64,000 nucleotides of DNA. Source: Sphingomonas flavalba. GTDB lineage: Bacteria > Pseudomonadota > Alphaproteobacteria > Sphingomonadales > Sphingomonadaceae. A model generated the notes under the pieces. That model saw nothing but the letters and a program-made list of their open reading frames with translations, made no database searches and was not told the origin of the DNA. The stretch spans positions 106,996 to 170,995 of the forward strand of contig NZ_SPHY01000007.1 in assembly GCF_004796535.1 (NCBI RefSeq), in the 5' to 3' direction. The first letter of the stretch is position 1. Each line of letters starts with the position of its first letter. The position numbers were made by a program, and so were the translations under genes. This document shows, piece after piece, positions 27,157 to 35,726 of this stretch.

Positions 27157-29547
27157 TTAGCTGCGCTGGGCTGGCGCCGGGGTGAAAAGGCGGCAGCCGT
27201 AGACCGGGCCGGCGGTGTTGCCCGGCTCCGGCTCGAAGCGGATTTCGATACTGGTCTTGCCGCGCGTAAGCTCCTCCGGGATCGGATAGTCGACGTCGAA
27301 GAACACCGGCTTGTCCGGCCGCAGCCGCTGGCTGGCGATGCGTTTGCCGTCGACCAGGATATGGAACAGCCGCGCGCGCTCGTCCGCCCAATAGGTGGCC
27401 TGCAGGGTGAGCGGGCCGGGGCGTGTTTTCATCCGGAAGGCGAAGAAGCCGCCGGTGCGGGCATCGCGGCCGTGGCGGCCGCGATAGGTGACCGGATAGG
27501 AGATTTCCGACTTCAGCTCATGGTCGCGCTCGGGCTGCATTTCGCCCAGGTGCATGACGTCGACCGAGCGGGCGGCAAGCTCGTTCAGCCGCGCCTGTTC
27601 GGCGGCGAAGGCGACTTCCTCCTTTGCCCATTGCGCGTCGTCGAAACGGCGGAAGTAAACGGCGCTGCGCCGATGGTAGTTCTTGTAGAACGGGCCGAAC
27701 TGCATATCGCCGGGGCGGCCAATGCCGACGCTGCGGTAGGCGGCCTGTTGCGGCGCGACCGGCTGGAAGCCGGCGAGCAGGTCCTGCCCGACGAGCGCCG
27801 GCGCCGCCTGCGCGAACGGCTCGTCGGCCGGGCCGAGATCGGCGGCCAGCACCATCGGCCCACGCAGCAGCGCGACGACGCTGTCGTCGCCCGGCGTCGT
27901 TTCCAGCCGCAGGGCAAGCGGCAGGGTCAGCGCGACGCTGTCCCCCGCCTTCCAGCGGCGGCGGATGATGGCGTAGCCGGCATCGCGCAGCACCGTCGCC
28001 GGCTTGCCGTTGACCGCGATCGCCGCGTCCTTCGCCCAGCCGGGGATGCGCAGCGCCAGCGCGAAGCTGGCCGGCTTGCGCAGGCTGTCGAGGGTGATGG
28101 TGACGGCGCCGTCATAAGGGTAGGCGGTGGCGAGCGTCAGCGCCGCGCCGCGTGCTTTCCAGTCCAGGCGCGAGGCGATGTAGAGGTTGACGAACAGCGT
28201 GTCGTCGCCCTGCCACCAGATGGAATCACCGTGCTTGGCATGGCTTTCCATGCCGGAACCGACGCAGCACCAGAAACTGTCCTCCGGCTCCGAGAATTCG
28301 CGGCGGATGCCCGACATCAGCGGCGTCATGTAGGTGAACATGCCGGTCGCCGGGTCCTGCTGCGCCATCACGTGGTTGAGGTGGGCGCGCTCGTAATAGT
28401 CGAACAGCGCGCCGTCCGGTTGCCAGCCGAACAGGTGGCGGGTCAGCTTCAGCATGTTGTAGCTGTTGCAGCCCTCGCAGGTCTGCTCGGTGATGTGGCC
28501 GGCGATCGTCCGCGGCTCGGAGAAATACTCGCGGTCGGCATTGCCGCCGATCACATAGCTGTGGTCGGTCGTCACGATCTGCCAGAAGAAGCGCGGCGCG
28601 ACCGCCTGTTCCGGCTTGCCGGTCAGCTCGTGCAGGCGGGCGAGGCCGATCAGCTTCGGGATCTGGGTGTTGGCGTGAATGTTGGCCAGTTCGTCGCGCC
28701 GGGCGGCAAGCGGATCGAGCACGCGCTTGTGATAGATGCGCTCGGCCAGCCGCAGCCAGCGGGCGTCGCCGGTGCGGGCGTAGAGTTCGGCGAAGCTTTC
28801 GTTGATGCCGCCGTGCTCGCAATCGAGCACGGTCTGCACCTGCGCGTCGTCGAGCGCGGCGAACACCGTGTCGATATAGCCGCCGAGCGCGACAGCGACC
28901 GCGATCGCCTGGGGGCTGCCGCCGCATAGCTGGTCGACGTCCATCAGCCCGGCGAACAGCTTGTGCCAGTTGTAGAACGGAACCCAGCAGCCGTTCAGGT
29001 CGAAGCCCGCCGAACGGATCTCGCCGCGCATGATCTCCGGAAAAATCTCCTTGCCGTCGACGATCGTGCCGTCCTTGCGCTTGCGGGTGAAGCCGGCGAC
29101 ATAGCCGTCGCCCTGCGCTGCCTGGGCGCGCGCCAGCTCGCCGACGATGTAGACGGCGCGCGTCTTCGCCTCTGCGTCGCCGGTCTGGGCGTGGAGCAGG
29201 GCGAGCGCGGTCAGATAGTGGCCGAGCGTGTGGCCGGCGATGGTGTCGCGTTCCCACCCGCCATAGGGTTCGCCCTTCGGCTCCAGCCCGGCGAACTGGA
29301 TGAAGTTGTGCAGCAGCCGGTCCGACGACAGGCTGAGCAGGTAGCGGCGATTGGCTTCGACCGCGTCGAGGAACGGCGACGGCAGCAGGCGCACGTCGGC
29401 CAGCGGCAGCGGCGCGGCCTTGCCGGGCAGGGCGGTGGCCGTCGCGGCGCGCGCGGCGGCGGCGGGCAGTGTGGCGAGAAAGGCGGCCCCGGCGACCCCG
29501 GCCAGCAGGCGGCGGCGGCTGGTGTCAAAGCTGGCTTCGTGCATCAT
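27157..29547 (-). CDS. GH127 beta-L-arabinofuranosidase
   Basis: 796 aa. A Tat-type signal (SRRRLLAGVAG at 10-20) is followed by the (alpha/alpha)6 barrel of glycoside hydrolase family 127 (formerly DUF1680). Zinc and catalytic residues are visible: ETC-type motif CEGC at 357-360 and FWCCVGSGMESH with Cys427-Cys428. They correspond to Glu338, Cys340, Cys417 and Cys418 of Bifidobacterium HypBA1 (numbers from memory), one Cys being the nucleophile. The C-terminal half carries beta-sandwich domains. HypBA1 removes beta-L-arabinofuranosyl residues from hydroxyproline-linked arabino-oligosaccharides of plant glycoproteins, so the enzyme would release L-arabinose in the periplasm. The gene diverges from a GntR regulator. 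Confidence 0.9.
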   Translation of the reverse strand: MMHEASFDTSRRRLLAGVAGAAFLATLPAAAARAATATALPGKAAPLPLADVRLLPSPFLDAVEANRRYLLSLSSDRLLHNFIQFAGLEPKGEPYGGWERDTIAGHTLGHYLTALALLHAQTGDAEAKTRAVYIVGELARAQAAQGDGYVAGFTRKRKDGTIVDGKEIFPEIMRGEIRSAGFDLNGCWVPFYNWHKLFAGLMDVDQLCGGSPQAIAVAVALGGYIDTVFAALDDAQVQTVLDCEHGGINESFAELYARTGDARWLRLAERIYHKRVLDPLAARRDELANIHANTQIPKLIGLARLHELTGKPEQAVAPRFFWQIVTTDHSYVIGGNADREYFSEPRTIAGHITEQTCEGCNSYNMLKLTRHLFGWQPDGALFDYYERAHLNHVMAQQDPATGMFTYMTPLMSGIRREFSEPEDSFWCCVGSGMESHAKHGDSIWWQGDDTLFVNLYIASRLDWKARGAALTLATAYPYDGAVTITLDSLRKPASFALALRIPGWAKDAAIAVNGKPATVLRDAGYAIIRRRWKAGDSVALTLPLALRLETTPGDDSVVALLRGPMVLAADLGPADEPFAQAAPALVGQDLLAGFQPVAPQQAAYRSVGIGRPGDMQFGPFYKNYHRRSAVYFRRFDDAQWAKEEVAFAAEQARLNELAARSVDVMHLGEMQPERDHELKSEISYPVTYRGRHGRDARTGGFFAFRMKTRPGPLTLQATYWADERARLFHILVDGKRIASQRLRPDKPVFFDVDYPIPEELTRGKTSIEIRFEPEPGNTAGPVYGCRLFTPAPAQRS

Positions 29548-29553
29548 GCCCTC

Positions 29554-29572
29554 ATTTGTACGACATTTGATA
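29554..29572. promoter_or_regulatory. Operator-like site between GH127 and GntR genes
   Basis: atttgtacgacatttgata lies 7 bp upstream of the GH127 start. TTGTACGACA has the TTGT...ACA dyad of FCD-type GntR operators and is AT-rich against a GC-rich background. The remainder of the 154-bp gap is also unusually AT-rich and should hold both promoters. Confidence 0.4.
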
Positions 29573-29701
29573 TTTGATAGACTGCCGTTGCCGCAATGAC
29601 AACCGTGCAGTAGCGATTAAAACATGCCTTTAAGATAAATGTTTATCAAAATGCAGACGCGTAATATTGTCAGAGTTAAGTGGCGAAGCGAAGGAAGGAA
29701 T

Positions 29702-30370
29702 ATGGAATTAGTCGTCGCAACGCTGTCCGAGCGAATTTTCACTGTCATCCGTGATCGAATCGCCCGTGGCGAGATAGAGCCGGGCGAACCGATCAGCCAG
29801 AGCGGGTTCGCTCGCGAATTTGGGGTCAGCCGGATTCCGTTGCGCGAGGCGCTGTTCCGGCTGGAGCAGGAAGGGCTGCTGGCGTCCGAAGCGAACAAGG
29901 GGTTCTTTCTGCCCCAGTTGTCGGCGGTCGAGGCGGAGGAGATTTTCGCGCTGCGGTTGAAGATCGAGCCGGATGCGATCGGCAGGGCCGCGGAAGTGGC
30001 CGGGCCCGCCGATCACGCAGCCGTCCGCCAGGCGCTTTCCGCGCTGGCCGAGGCGGTAGTGGCCCGTTCCCGGGCGATCACCACGTTCAGCCGCGCGTTC
30101 CATCTGGCCCTGGTCCAGCCCGGTTCAACCCGGATCACCATTCGTATGGTCGAACGGCTGCATGTCCTGTCGGCGCGTTACGTGCGCAAGCATCTCGAAC
30201 CGGTCGGCAGGGCGCAGCGGATGCTGACCGCGCATCGCAAGCTTGCCACCGCCTGGCTCGCCGGCGACGGCGATCGGGCCGCGGCGTGCGCCCGCGAGTG
30301 CCTTGTCGACACGCTGGACGGCTTTCGGCGGCAATTCGTGCATGAGAGCGAGGCGGCCGACGCCGCCTGA
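29702..30370 (+). CDS. GntR-family transcriptional regulator (FCD type)
   Basis: 222 aa. Winged helix about 5-70 (FAREFGVSRIPLREALFRLEQ, quoted as FAREFGVSRIP and EALFRLEQ), then an FCD domain. The FCD part is slightly degenerate: the usual D/H metal set is reduced, with FSRAFHLALV remaining. Start ATG 29702 has AAGGAAGGAA directly upstream; a frame extension to 29639 adds 21 unlikely residues. It diverges from the GH127 gene and converges with the arabinose dehydrogenase gene, so a role as L-arabinose regulator is likely. Confidence 0.9.
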   Translation: MELVVATLSERIFTVIRDRIARGEIEPGEPISQSGFAREFGVSRIPLREALFRLEQEGLLASEANKGFFLPQLSAVEAEEIFALRLKIEPDAIGRAAEVAGPADHAAVRQALSALAEAVVARSRAITTFSRAFHLALVQPGSTRITIRMVERLHVLSARYVRKHLEPVGRAQRMLTAHRKLATAWLAGDGDRAAACARECLVDTLDGFRRQFVHESEAADAA

Positions 30371-30397
30371 ACCGGCGGCTTAGCCCTGTTCGATCGG

Positions 30398-30428
30398 TGC
30401 CGTTTCCGCCTGAAGCGGACAAACTCTA
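30398..30428 (-). repeat. Dispersed stop-codon repeat, copy 2
   Basis: 31 bp, 26 of 31 identical to 5521-5551. It contains the imperfect hairpin tccgcctgaagcgga and ends in cta, which is the TAG stop codon of the dehydrogenase gene (30428-30426). It fills most of the 55-bp gap between the convergent GntR and dehydrogenase genes. Confidence 0.6.
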
Positions 30429-31355
30429 GGCGAATGCTTCCACCGCCACCCGACGCGTGGCTAGGAAGGCATCGGCGACGTGGACCAGCGGGGTCACGTC
30501 GACATCGCAGGCGCCGTTTGCGGCGATCAGCGCCGCGAAGCGGGCGTAGAGGCCGGGATATTCCGCCTCCGCGGGGCATGGCTGGTCGATGCCGGCGATG
30601 CGCAGGGCGCCGCCTCCGCGGCTGATCTCCAGCCTGCCGTCGTCGGTCTCGACGGTGATGTCCCAGCTTTGCGGCCCGACCTGCCGCCAGTCGAACACGG
30701 CGGTGATCGGCGTGGCGTCGGCATCGGCAAAGCGCAGGTCGGCGGCGATCGGTGCTTCGCGATTGGCCGGGAAGGACAGGGTGCCGCCGGTCAGGAAGAA
30801 CGGCGCGGGCAGGATGCGCGTCGCGATCGACAGCGCGTTGATGCCGGGATCAAACACGCCGAGGCCGCCCGCTTCCCAGATCCATTGCTGGCCGGGGTGC
30901 CAGTGGCGGACATCCTCCTTCCACACGACCGCGACCGATCGGACCCGCCGCTGCGCCAGCCAGGCGCGCGCCGGCTCCACCGCCGGGGCGAAGCGCGAAT
31001 GCCAGGCGGCGAACAGCGTGCGTCCGGCCCGCTGCGCGCAGGCGATGAGATCGGCGACTTCGGCGACGGTGGCGCCGGGCGGCTTTTCCAGCAGCACGTG
31101 CAGGCCGCGCGCCAGCGCCGCGCGCGCCAGCGCATGGCGCTGCTGCGGCGGCGTGCACAGCGCCACCGCCGCCACCTCCGGGTGGGCGTCGCACAGCGTG
31201 TCGATGTCGGGATAGTGCGGAACGCCGGCGACGCCGTCGTGATGGCCGACCGTTGCCGCCAGCGCGAAGGCGGGGTTGCCGGCGATCGCCGGAAGATGCT
31301 GGTCTCGCGCGATCTTGCCAACGCCGACGATCGCGATCGGTATCGGCCCGGTCAC
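30426..31355 (-). CDS. Gfo/Idh/MocA L-arabinose / D-galactose 1-dehydrogenase
   Basis: 309 aa, exactly the length of the Azospirillum enzyme. NAD(P)-binding VGVGKIARDQHLPA at 10-23, EKPPG with Lys91, then HSRFAPAV at 119-126, Glu147, His153, Asp169 and Asn173 in WEAGGLGVFDPGINA. From memory these positions (K91, E147, H153, D169, N173) match the substrate and catalytic set of Azospirillum brasilense L-arabinose 1-dehydrogenase. The enzyme oxidises the C1 hydroxyl of L-arabinose or D-galactose to the lactone, the first step of the non-phosphorylative route. Start GTG 31355 overlaps the AraD1 stop (GTGA), so the two are coupled. Its stop codon is supplied by a dispersed repeat. Confidence 0.92.
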   Translation of the reverse strand: MTGPIPIAIVGVGKIARDQHLPAIAGNPAFALAATVGHHDGVAGVPHYPDIDTLCDAHPEVAAVALCTPPQQRHALARAALARGLHVLLEKPPGATVAEVADLIACAQRAGRTLFAAWHSRFAPAVEPARAWLAQRRVRSVAVVWKEDVRHWHPGQQWIWEAGGLGVFDPGINALSIATRILPAPFFLTGGTLSFPANREAPIAADLRFADADATPITAVFDWRQVGPQSWDITVETDDGRLEISRGGGALRIAGIDQPCPAEAEYPGLYARFAALIAANGACDVDVTPLVHVADAFLATRRVAVEAFA

Positions 31356-32338
31356 AGCGCCCGCACCGCGACCGGGGCGTCCGCCGCGATCGCCAGCGGG
31401 TTGCGCAGCGGCCAGCGGAACGGTTCGGCGGCGATCTCGAAAACGTCGCCGGCGCGAGTGGTCACGCCGTTGCCGAAGGACAGGGTGGCGGTGCCGAAGA
31501 AATGGACATGGACGTCGCCCGGCCGGCGGAAGGCGCCGTATTTGAAATGATGCGCCTCCAGATTGGCGATGCTGTGGGCCATGTTGGATTCGCCGGACAG
31601 GAAGGGCTTGTCCCAGATCGCCTCGCCGTCGCGCAGGATGCGGCTGGTTCCGGCGACATGATCGGGCAGTGGGCCGGTCAATAATTCCGGCCCCAGCGCG
31701 GCGGGGCGCAGCTTCGAATGGGCGAGCCAGAGGTAGTTGCCGCGTTCGGTCACATGATCCGAAAACTCGTTGGCGAGCGCGAAGCCCAGGCGCAGCGGCG
31801 TGCCGTCGCGACCGATCAGGTAGACGCCGGCGATTTCCGGCTCTTCGCTGCCGTCCAGAGCGAAAGCGGGCGAAACCAACGGCGCACCGGGGGCGGAAAG
31901 GGCGGATCCGTCGCCCTTGTAGAACCATTCGGGCTGAACGCCGGCCGCACCGGGCGCCGGCTTGCCGCCTTCGACCCCCATCAGGAACATCCGCATCGAG
32001 TCGGTGGTCGCGGTCGCAGCATCGCGGTGCATCTTGTCGCGCCCCTCGGCCGAGCCGAGATGAGTGAGGCCGGTGCCGGTCAGCAGCAGATGGGCGGGGT
32101 CCGGATGATCGATCGGCGAGAGCACGCGCCCTTCGGCCAGCGCCGCGCCGATGTCGACCGCCTCGCCGGACGCCAGCGCCCGGGCGCGCTCCGCCAGCGT
32201 CGCCCCCGAATCCGCGGCGTCCAGCGCCAATTCATACACGGTCGAAGGACCGGACAGGGCGTAGGCGCCCGCGTCCGTCGCCAGCGCGACGCGGCGGTTG
32301 CCGCCCTGATGCCGATATTGAATCAACGAGAGTGTCAC
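31352..32338 (-). CDS. AraD1/GguC-type FAH-family protein (2-keto-3-deoxy-pentonate dehydratase)
   Basis: 328 aa. It has the AraD1/GguC signature LLTGTGLTHLGSAEGRDKMH near 115 and the FAH-fold acidic site FALANEFSDHVTERGNYLWLAHSKLRPAALGPEL near 205 (quoted by ANEFSDHVTERGNYL). Related FAH enzymes (XylX) dehydrate 2-keto-3-deoxy-pentonates to alpha-ketoglutarate semialdehyde, which matches the product of the upstream dehydratase in this locus. Start GTG 32338 has GGAGG 7 nt upstream. It is the first gene of a two-gene operon with the dehydrogenase and lies downstream of an operator-like site. The final semialdehyde dehydrogenase is not in the window. Confidence 0.85.
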   Translation of the reverse strand: MTLSLIQYRHQGGNRRVALATDAGAYALSGPSTVYELALDAADSGATLAERARALASGEAVDIGAALAEGRVLSPIDHPDPAHLLLTGTGLTHLGSAEGRDKMHRDAATATTDSMRMFLMGVEGGKPAPGAAGVQPEWFYKGDGSALSAPGAPLVSPAFALDGSEEPEIAGVYLIGRDGTPLRLGFALANEFSDHVTERGNYLWLAHSKLRPAALGPELLTGPLPDHVAGTSRILRDGEAIWDKPFLSGESNMAHSIANLEAHHFKYGAFRRPGDVHVHFFGTATLSFGNGVTTRAGDVFEIAAEPFRWPLRNPLAIAADAPVAVRAL

Positions 32339-32455
32339 AGCCCATCCTCCCGCGCCGAAGCGTCCTGCGTGGCGATGCGATTCGGGTATCGCGCGGTGGT
32401 GGTTCTGTCGATGGCCATACGGGATTCCTCTCCTGAGAGCGGCGTCTATAGCGAA

Positions 32456-32475
32456 TATTACTCGGACAATAAATA
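32456..32475. promoter_or_regulatory. Operator-like site before the AraD1 operon
   Basis: tattactcggacaataaata; the reverse strand contains TTGTCCGAGTAA, nearly the same as TTGTCTGAGTAT at 23051-23069. Its distance of about 118 bp from the AraD1 start leaves room for a promoter in between. Confidence 0.5.
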
Positions 32476-32650
32476 GGTGCACGCGAGCCATCGCGTTGCT
32501 GCGGACGTGAGAGCGATTCGCGGATTAAGGTACTGAATCCCTATAAAATCTAGTAGTTTGTGTGGATATCCGAATAGTTGCAAACGCGAGTAATGTGCGG
32601 GGCCCTGCAAAAGCTGGGGTTATCCGGAGAACGTATAATTTATTTGATTT

Positions 32651-32665
32651 ATTTTGTCGGACATG
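32651..32665. promoter_or_regulatory. Operator-like site before the TonB receptor
   Basis: attttgtcggacatg contains TTGTCGGACAT, close to a perfect TTGTCnGACAA palindrome and sharing TTGTCnGA with the sites at 23051 and 32456. It lies just downstream of TATAAT (32634-32639), a position suited to repression of the receptor. Confidence 0.45.
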
Positions 32666-32725
32666 TTCATTGTCCTCCGCTGCGTGCAACGACGCGCATT
32701 CGATCGCTAAAAAATGGGGGACGTC

Positions 32726-35659
32726 ATGACAGGATTCTCGACCACGCGCTGGCTGACCGGCGTTGCGGCCGCCGCGACCGCGACCATGCTGCTGCCGCCG
32801 GCGGCGCTGGCCCAGCCCGCGCCGGACGACGACGTGATCATCATCACCGGATCGCGCATTCCACAGGCCGGGCTGAAAAGTGTCAGCCCGATCACCACGA
32901 TCGATTCGGCGGAGGTCAGGCTGCAGGGCACGACGTCGGCCGAAACGCTGCTCAACAGCCTGCCGCAGGTGTTTCCCGGCCAGTCGCAGACGTCGAACAA
33001 CGGAGCGACCGGCATCGCCACCGTCGACCTGCGCGCGCTGTCGCCGGTCCGCACGCTGGTCCTGGTCGACGGCAAGCGGCTGATGCCGGGCGATCCGACC
33101 TTTCCGGTCGCGGACATCAACGCCATTCCGGCGGCGCTGATCGAGCGGGTCGAGGTGGTGACCGGCGGCGCTTCCGCCGTCTACGGGTCCGACGCGATCG
33201 CCGGCGTCGTCAACTTCAAGATGAAGCGCAACCTGAACGGCGTAGTGCTCGACGCGCAATATGGTTTCTACCAGCACGGCAACGACTTCGCGGACGCGCA
33301 GCGGGCACTGGCCGACAGGAATTTCCGGATCCCGCCGTCCAATATCTCGACAGGCGGCAACTACACCTTGTCGGGCGCTTTCGGCACCAATTTCGCCGAC
33401 GGGCGCGGCAACGTCACGGCCTACGCCGTCTATCGCAAGGCAAACGCCGCGTTCCAGCGCGACTTCGACTTTGCGGCATGCGCGATGGTCGGGCCGAAGC
33501 CGCCGCGCAACTGCGGCGGATCAAGCAACTACAACCGGTTCATCGTCCAGAATCCGGCGCCGGCCGGCACGGCGCCGGATGCGGACTTTTTCGCACTGAC
33601 GGATGGCACTCTTCGTCCGTACGACAGCGCGACGGACCAGTATAACTACACGCCGATCAACTACTTCTCCCGCCCCAACAAGCGCTATCAGTTCGGCGCC
33701 TTCGCCCATTACGAGGCGACGCCGGCGATCGAGCTGTACGGCGACGTGATGGTCACCGCCGACCGCTCGACCTACCAGATCGCCGAAAGCGCGCTGTTCC
33801 TGGGCACCGGCCCGTCCAACGGCGAAATCCTCGTTGGTTGCGACAGCCTGCTGCTGACCGCCGACCACCGCCAGAAGCTGTGCACCAATTTCGGGCTGGC
33901 GCCGACGGACCAGGTCCGCCTGCTCGTCGGCCGCCGCGCGGTGGAGGCGGGGCCGCGCTTCTACAACCTGAAGCATGACTCGCTGCGTATCGTCGGCGGC
34001 GTGCGCGGGGCACCAATGGAAGGGTGGAATTACGACGTCTACGGCCAGTACGGCCGCACCGATTATATCCAGCGTCAGAACGGTCAGTTGTCGCGCAGCC
34101 GGGTGATCAACGCGCTCGACGTCGTCAACGACGGCGGGACCGTGAAATGCCGGTCGGTCGTCAACGGCACCGATCCGGCCTGCGTGCCGCTCGACCTGCT
34201 CGGCGGACTGGGTGCGTGGACGCCGGAAATGCTGAATTACATCACCACCGACAGCTTCCAGACCGGCGTCACGACCGAGAAGGTGGTCAGCGCCTCGCTG
34301 GCCGGCAATCTTGGCACCTACGGGCTGACCATGCCGTGGGCCGACGACGGCGTCGGCATCGCGATCGGTTATGAGTATCGGGACGAGCGGCTGAGCTACA
34401 ATCCGTCGGCCACCGACAAGGCCGGCGACATCTTCGGCGGCGGCACCCTGCACGAGCTGCCGCGCAGCGGGTTCAGCGTCAGCGAGTTCTACGGCGAGGT
34501 TAGGGTGCCGATCATCCAGGGCCAGCCGTTCGCCGACAGCCTGACCTTCGAAGGCGGCTATCGCACTTCCGACTATTCCAGCGCAGGGCAGGTGAGCACC
34601 TACAAACTGGCGATGGACTGGGCGCCGATCCCCGATGTCCGCTTCCGCGCCAGCTACCAGAAGGCCGGGCGCGCGCCGAACGTCCTCGAACTGTTCAGTC
34701 CGCAGCTGAGCGGGAATTATTCCGGCGTCGACCCCTGTTCGGGCCCGACCCCAACAGCCACGCTGGCCCAGTGCCAACTGACCGGGGTGACCGCGGCCCA
34801 GTATGGCCACATCACCGAATGTCCGGCCCGCCAGTGCACGTCGATCGGTGGCGGCAACCCGGCGCTCGATCCGGAAAAGGCACGCTCGATCAGCCTGGGC
34901 GCGATCGTCCAGCCGCGGGCGCTGCCCGGCTTCGTGATGTCGCTCGACTATTACGACATCAAGGTGACGAACGTCATCGGCGTGATCGGCGCGGCGACCA
35001 TCGTCAACAACTGTATCCAGACCGGCGACCCGCTGTTCTGCGCGCGCATCCAGCGCAACCCGAACGGCCTGCTGTTCGGCGGCACCAACAACGACGTCGG
35101 CGTTCTCGACACCAACGCCAATCTCGGTTTCATCCGGGCAAAGGGGCTGGACGTCGACGCGTCCTATCGCACGACGATCGGCAATCTCGGCTCGCTGAGC
35201 TTCAACCTGCTCGGTACCTATGTCGACAGCTTCGAGACGGAAGGGCTGCCGGGCACCGGCAGCTATGACTGCTCCGGGCGCTTCGGCACGGTTTGCGGCG
35301 TGCCGCAGCCGCACTGGCGCCACAGCCTGCGCACGACCTGGACGTCCGATTTCGGCGCCGAGCTGTCGCTCAACTGGCGCTATATCGGCAGGTCGACATT
35401 CGACGGCAACGTCGTCGGCGATCCGTTCCTCAGCCAGGGGACCGATGAATACAACATCCCGTCCTACAACTACTTCGACCTGTCCGGATCCTATACCTTC
35501 AAATTCCTGACCTTGCGGGCGGGGGTCAGCAACATCTTCGACAAGACGCCGCCGGTGCTGAACGGCGACCTCAATACCAACCAGAACGGCAATACCTATC
35601 CCCAGCGTTACGACGGCATGGGCCGGACGATTTTCGTCGGCGCCACGGCCCGGTTCTAA
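32726..35659 (+). CDS. TonB-dependent outer-membrane receptor (carbohydrate locus)
   Basis: 977 aa. The signal peptide MTGFSTTRWLTGVAAAATAT is followed by hydrophobic sequence to ALAQ; the TonB box region reads IIITGSRI. The plug domain (about 45-165, with VEVVTGGASAVYGSDAIAGVVN) and a long barrel follow, ending in GMGRTIFVGATARF with the terminal Phe. The barrel has Cys pairs in extracellular loops (CAMVGPKPPRNC; CPARQC). Such large receptors in sphingomonads and xanthomonads take up plant oligosaccharides. Start ATG 32726 has GGGGGA upstream; an ATG 12 nt earlier would lie inside that ribosome binding site. It is upstream of the alpha-galactosidase gene but separated by a strong terminator. 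Confidence 0.93.
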   Translation: MTGFSTTRWLTGVAAAATATMLLPPAALAQPAPDDDVIIITGSRIPQAGLKSVSPITTIDSAEVRLQGTTSAETLLNSLPQVFPGQSQTSNNGATGIATVDLRALSPVRTLVLVDGKRLMPGDPTFPVADINAIPAALIERVEVVTGGASAVYGSDAIAGVVNFKMKRNLNGVVLDAQYGFYQHGNDFADAQRALADRNFRIPPSNISTGGNYTLSGAFGTNFADGRGNVTAYAVYRKANAAFQRDFDFAACAMVGPKPPRNCGGSSNYNRFIVQNPAPAGTAPDADFFALTDGTLRPYDSATDQYNYTPINYFSRPNKRYQFGAFAHYEATPAIELYGDVMVTADRSTYQIAESALFLGTGPSNGEILVGCDSLLLTADHRQKLCTNFGLAPTDQVRLLVGRRAVEAGPRFYNLKHDSLRIVGGVRGAPMEGWNYDVYGQYGRTDYIQRQNGQLSRSRVINALDVVNDGGTVKCRSVVNGTDPACVPLDLLGGLGAWTPEMLNYITTDSFQTGVTTEKVVSASLAGNLGTYGLTMPWADDGVGIAIGYEYRDERLSYNPSATDKAGDIFGGGTLHELPRSGFSVSEFYGEVRVPIIQGQPFADSLTFEGGYRTSDYSSAGQVSTYKLAMDWAPIPDVRFRASYQKAGRAPNVLELFSPQLSGNYSGVDPCSGPTPTATLAQCQLTGVTAAQYGHITECPARQCTSIGGGNPALDPEKARSISLGAIVQPRALPGFVMSLDYYDIKVTNVIGVIGAATIVNNCIQTGDPLFCARIQRNPNGLLFGGTNNDVGVLDTNANLGFIRAKGLDVDASYRTTIGNLGSLSFNLLGTYVDSFETEGLPGTGSYDCSGRFGTVCGVPQPHWRHSLRTTWTSDFGAELSLNWRYIGRSTFDGNVVGDPFLSQGTDEYNIPSYNYFDLSGSYTFKFLTLRAGVSNIFDKTPPVLNGDLNTNQNGNTYPQRYDGMGRTIFVGATARF

Positions 35660-35672
35660 CCTCTCTCCCCTG

Positions 35673-35714
35673 CCGCTGCCGACCCTGCTAGCGTGGTCGG
35701 CAGCGGATTTTTTT
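35673..35714 (+). terminator. Strong intrinsic terminator after the TonB receptor
   Basis: Perfect 12-bp stem ccgctgccgacc / ggtcggcagcgg with a 10-nt loop, followed by attttttt. It ends the receptor transcript and overlaps nothing; the alpha-galactosidase gene starts 13 bp later and must have its own promoter or rely on read-through. Confidence 0.9.
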
Positions 35715-35726
35715 CGCGAGGTGGCA

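Larger units (their letters stand above)
32339..32725. other. 387-bp divergent regulatory region
   Basis: AT-rich gap between the AraD1 operon and the TonB receptor. It holds two operator-like sites (32456-32475 and 32651-32665), a perfect TATAAT at 32634-32639, and a short palindrome ggatatcc near 32564. No RNA gene or credible small protein was recognised. Confidence 0.6.
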
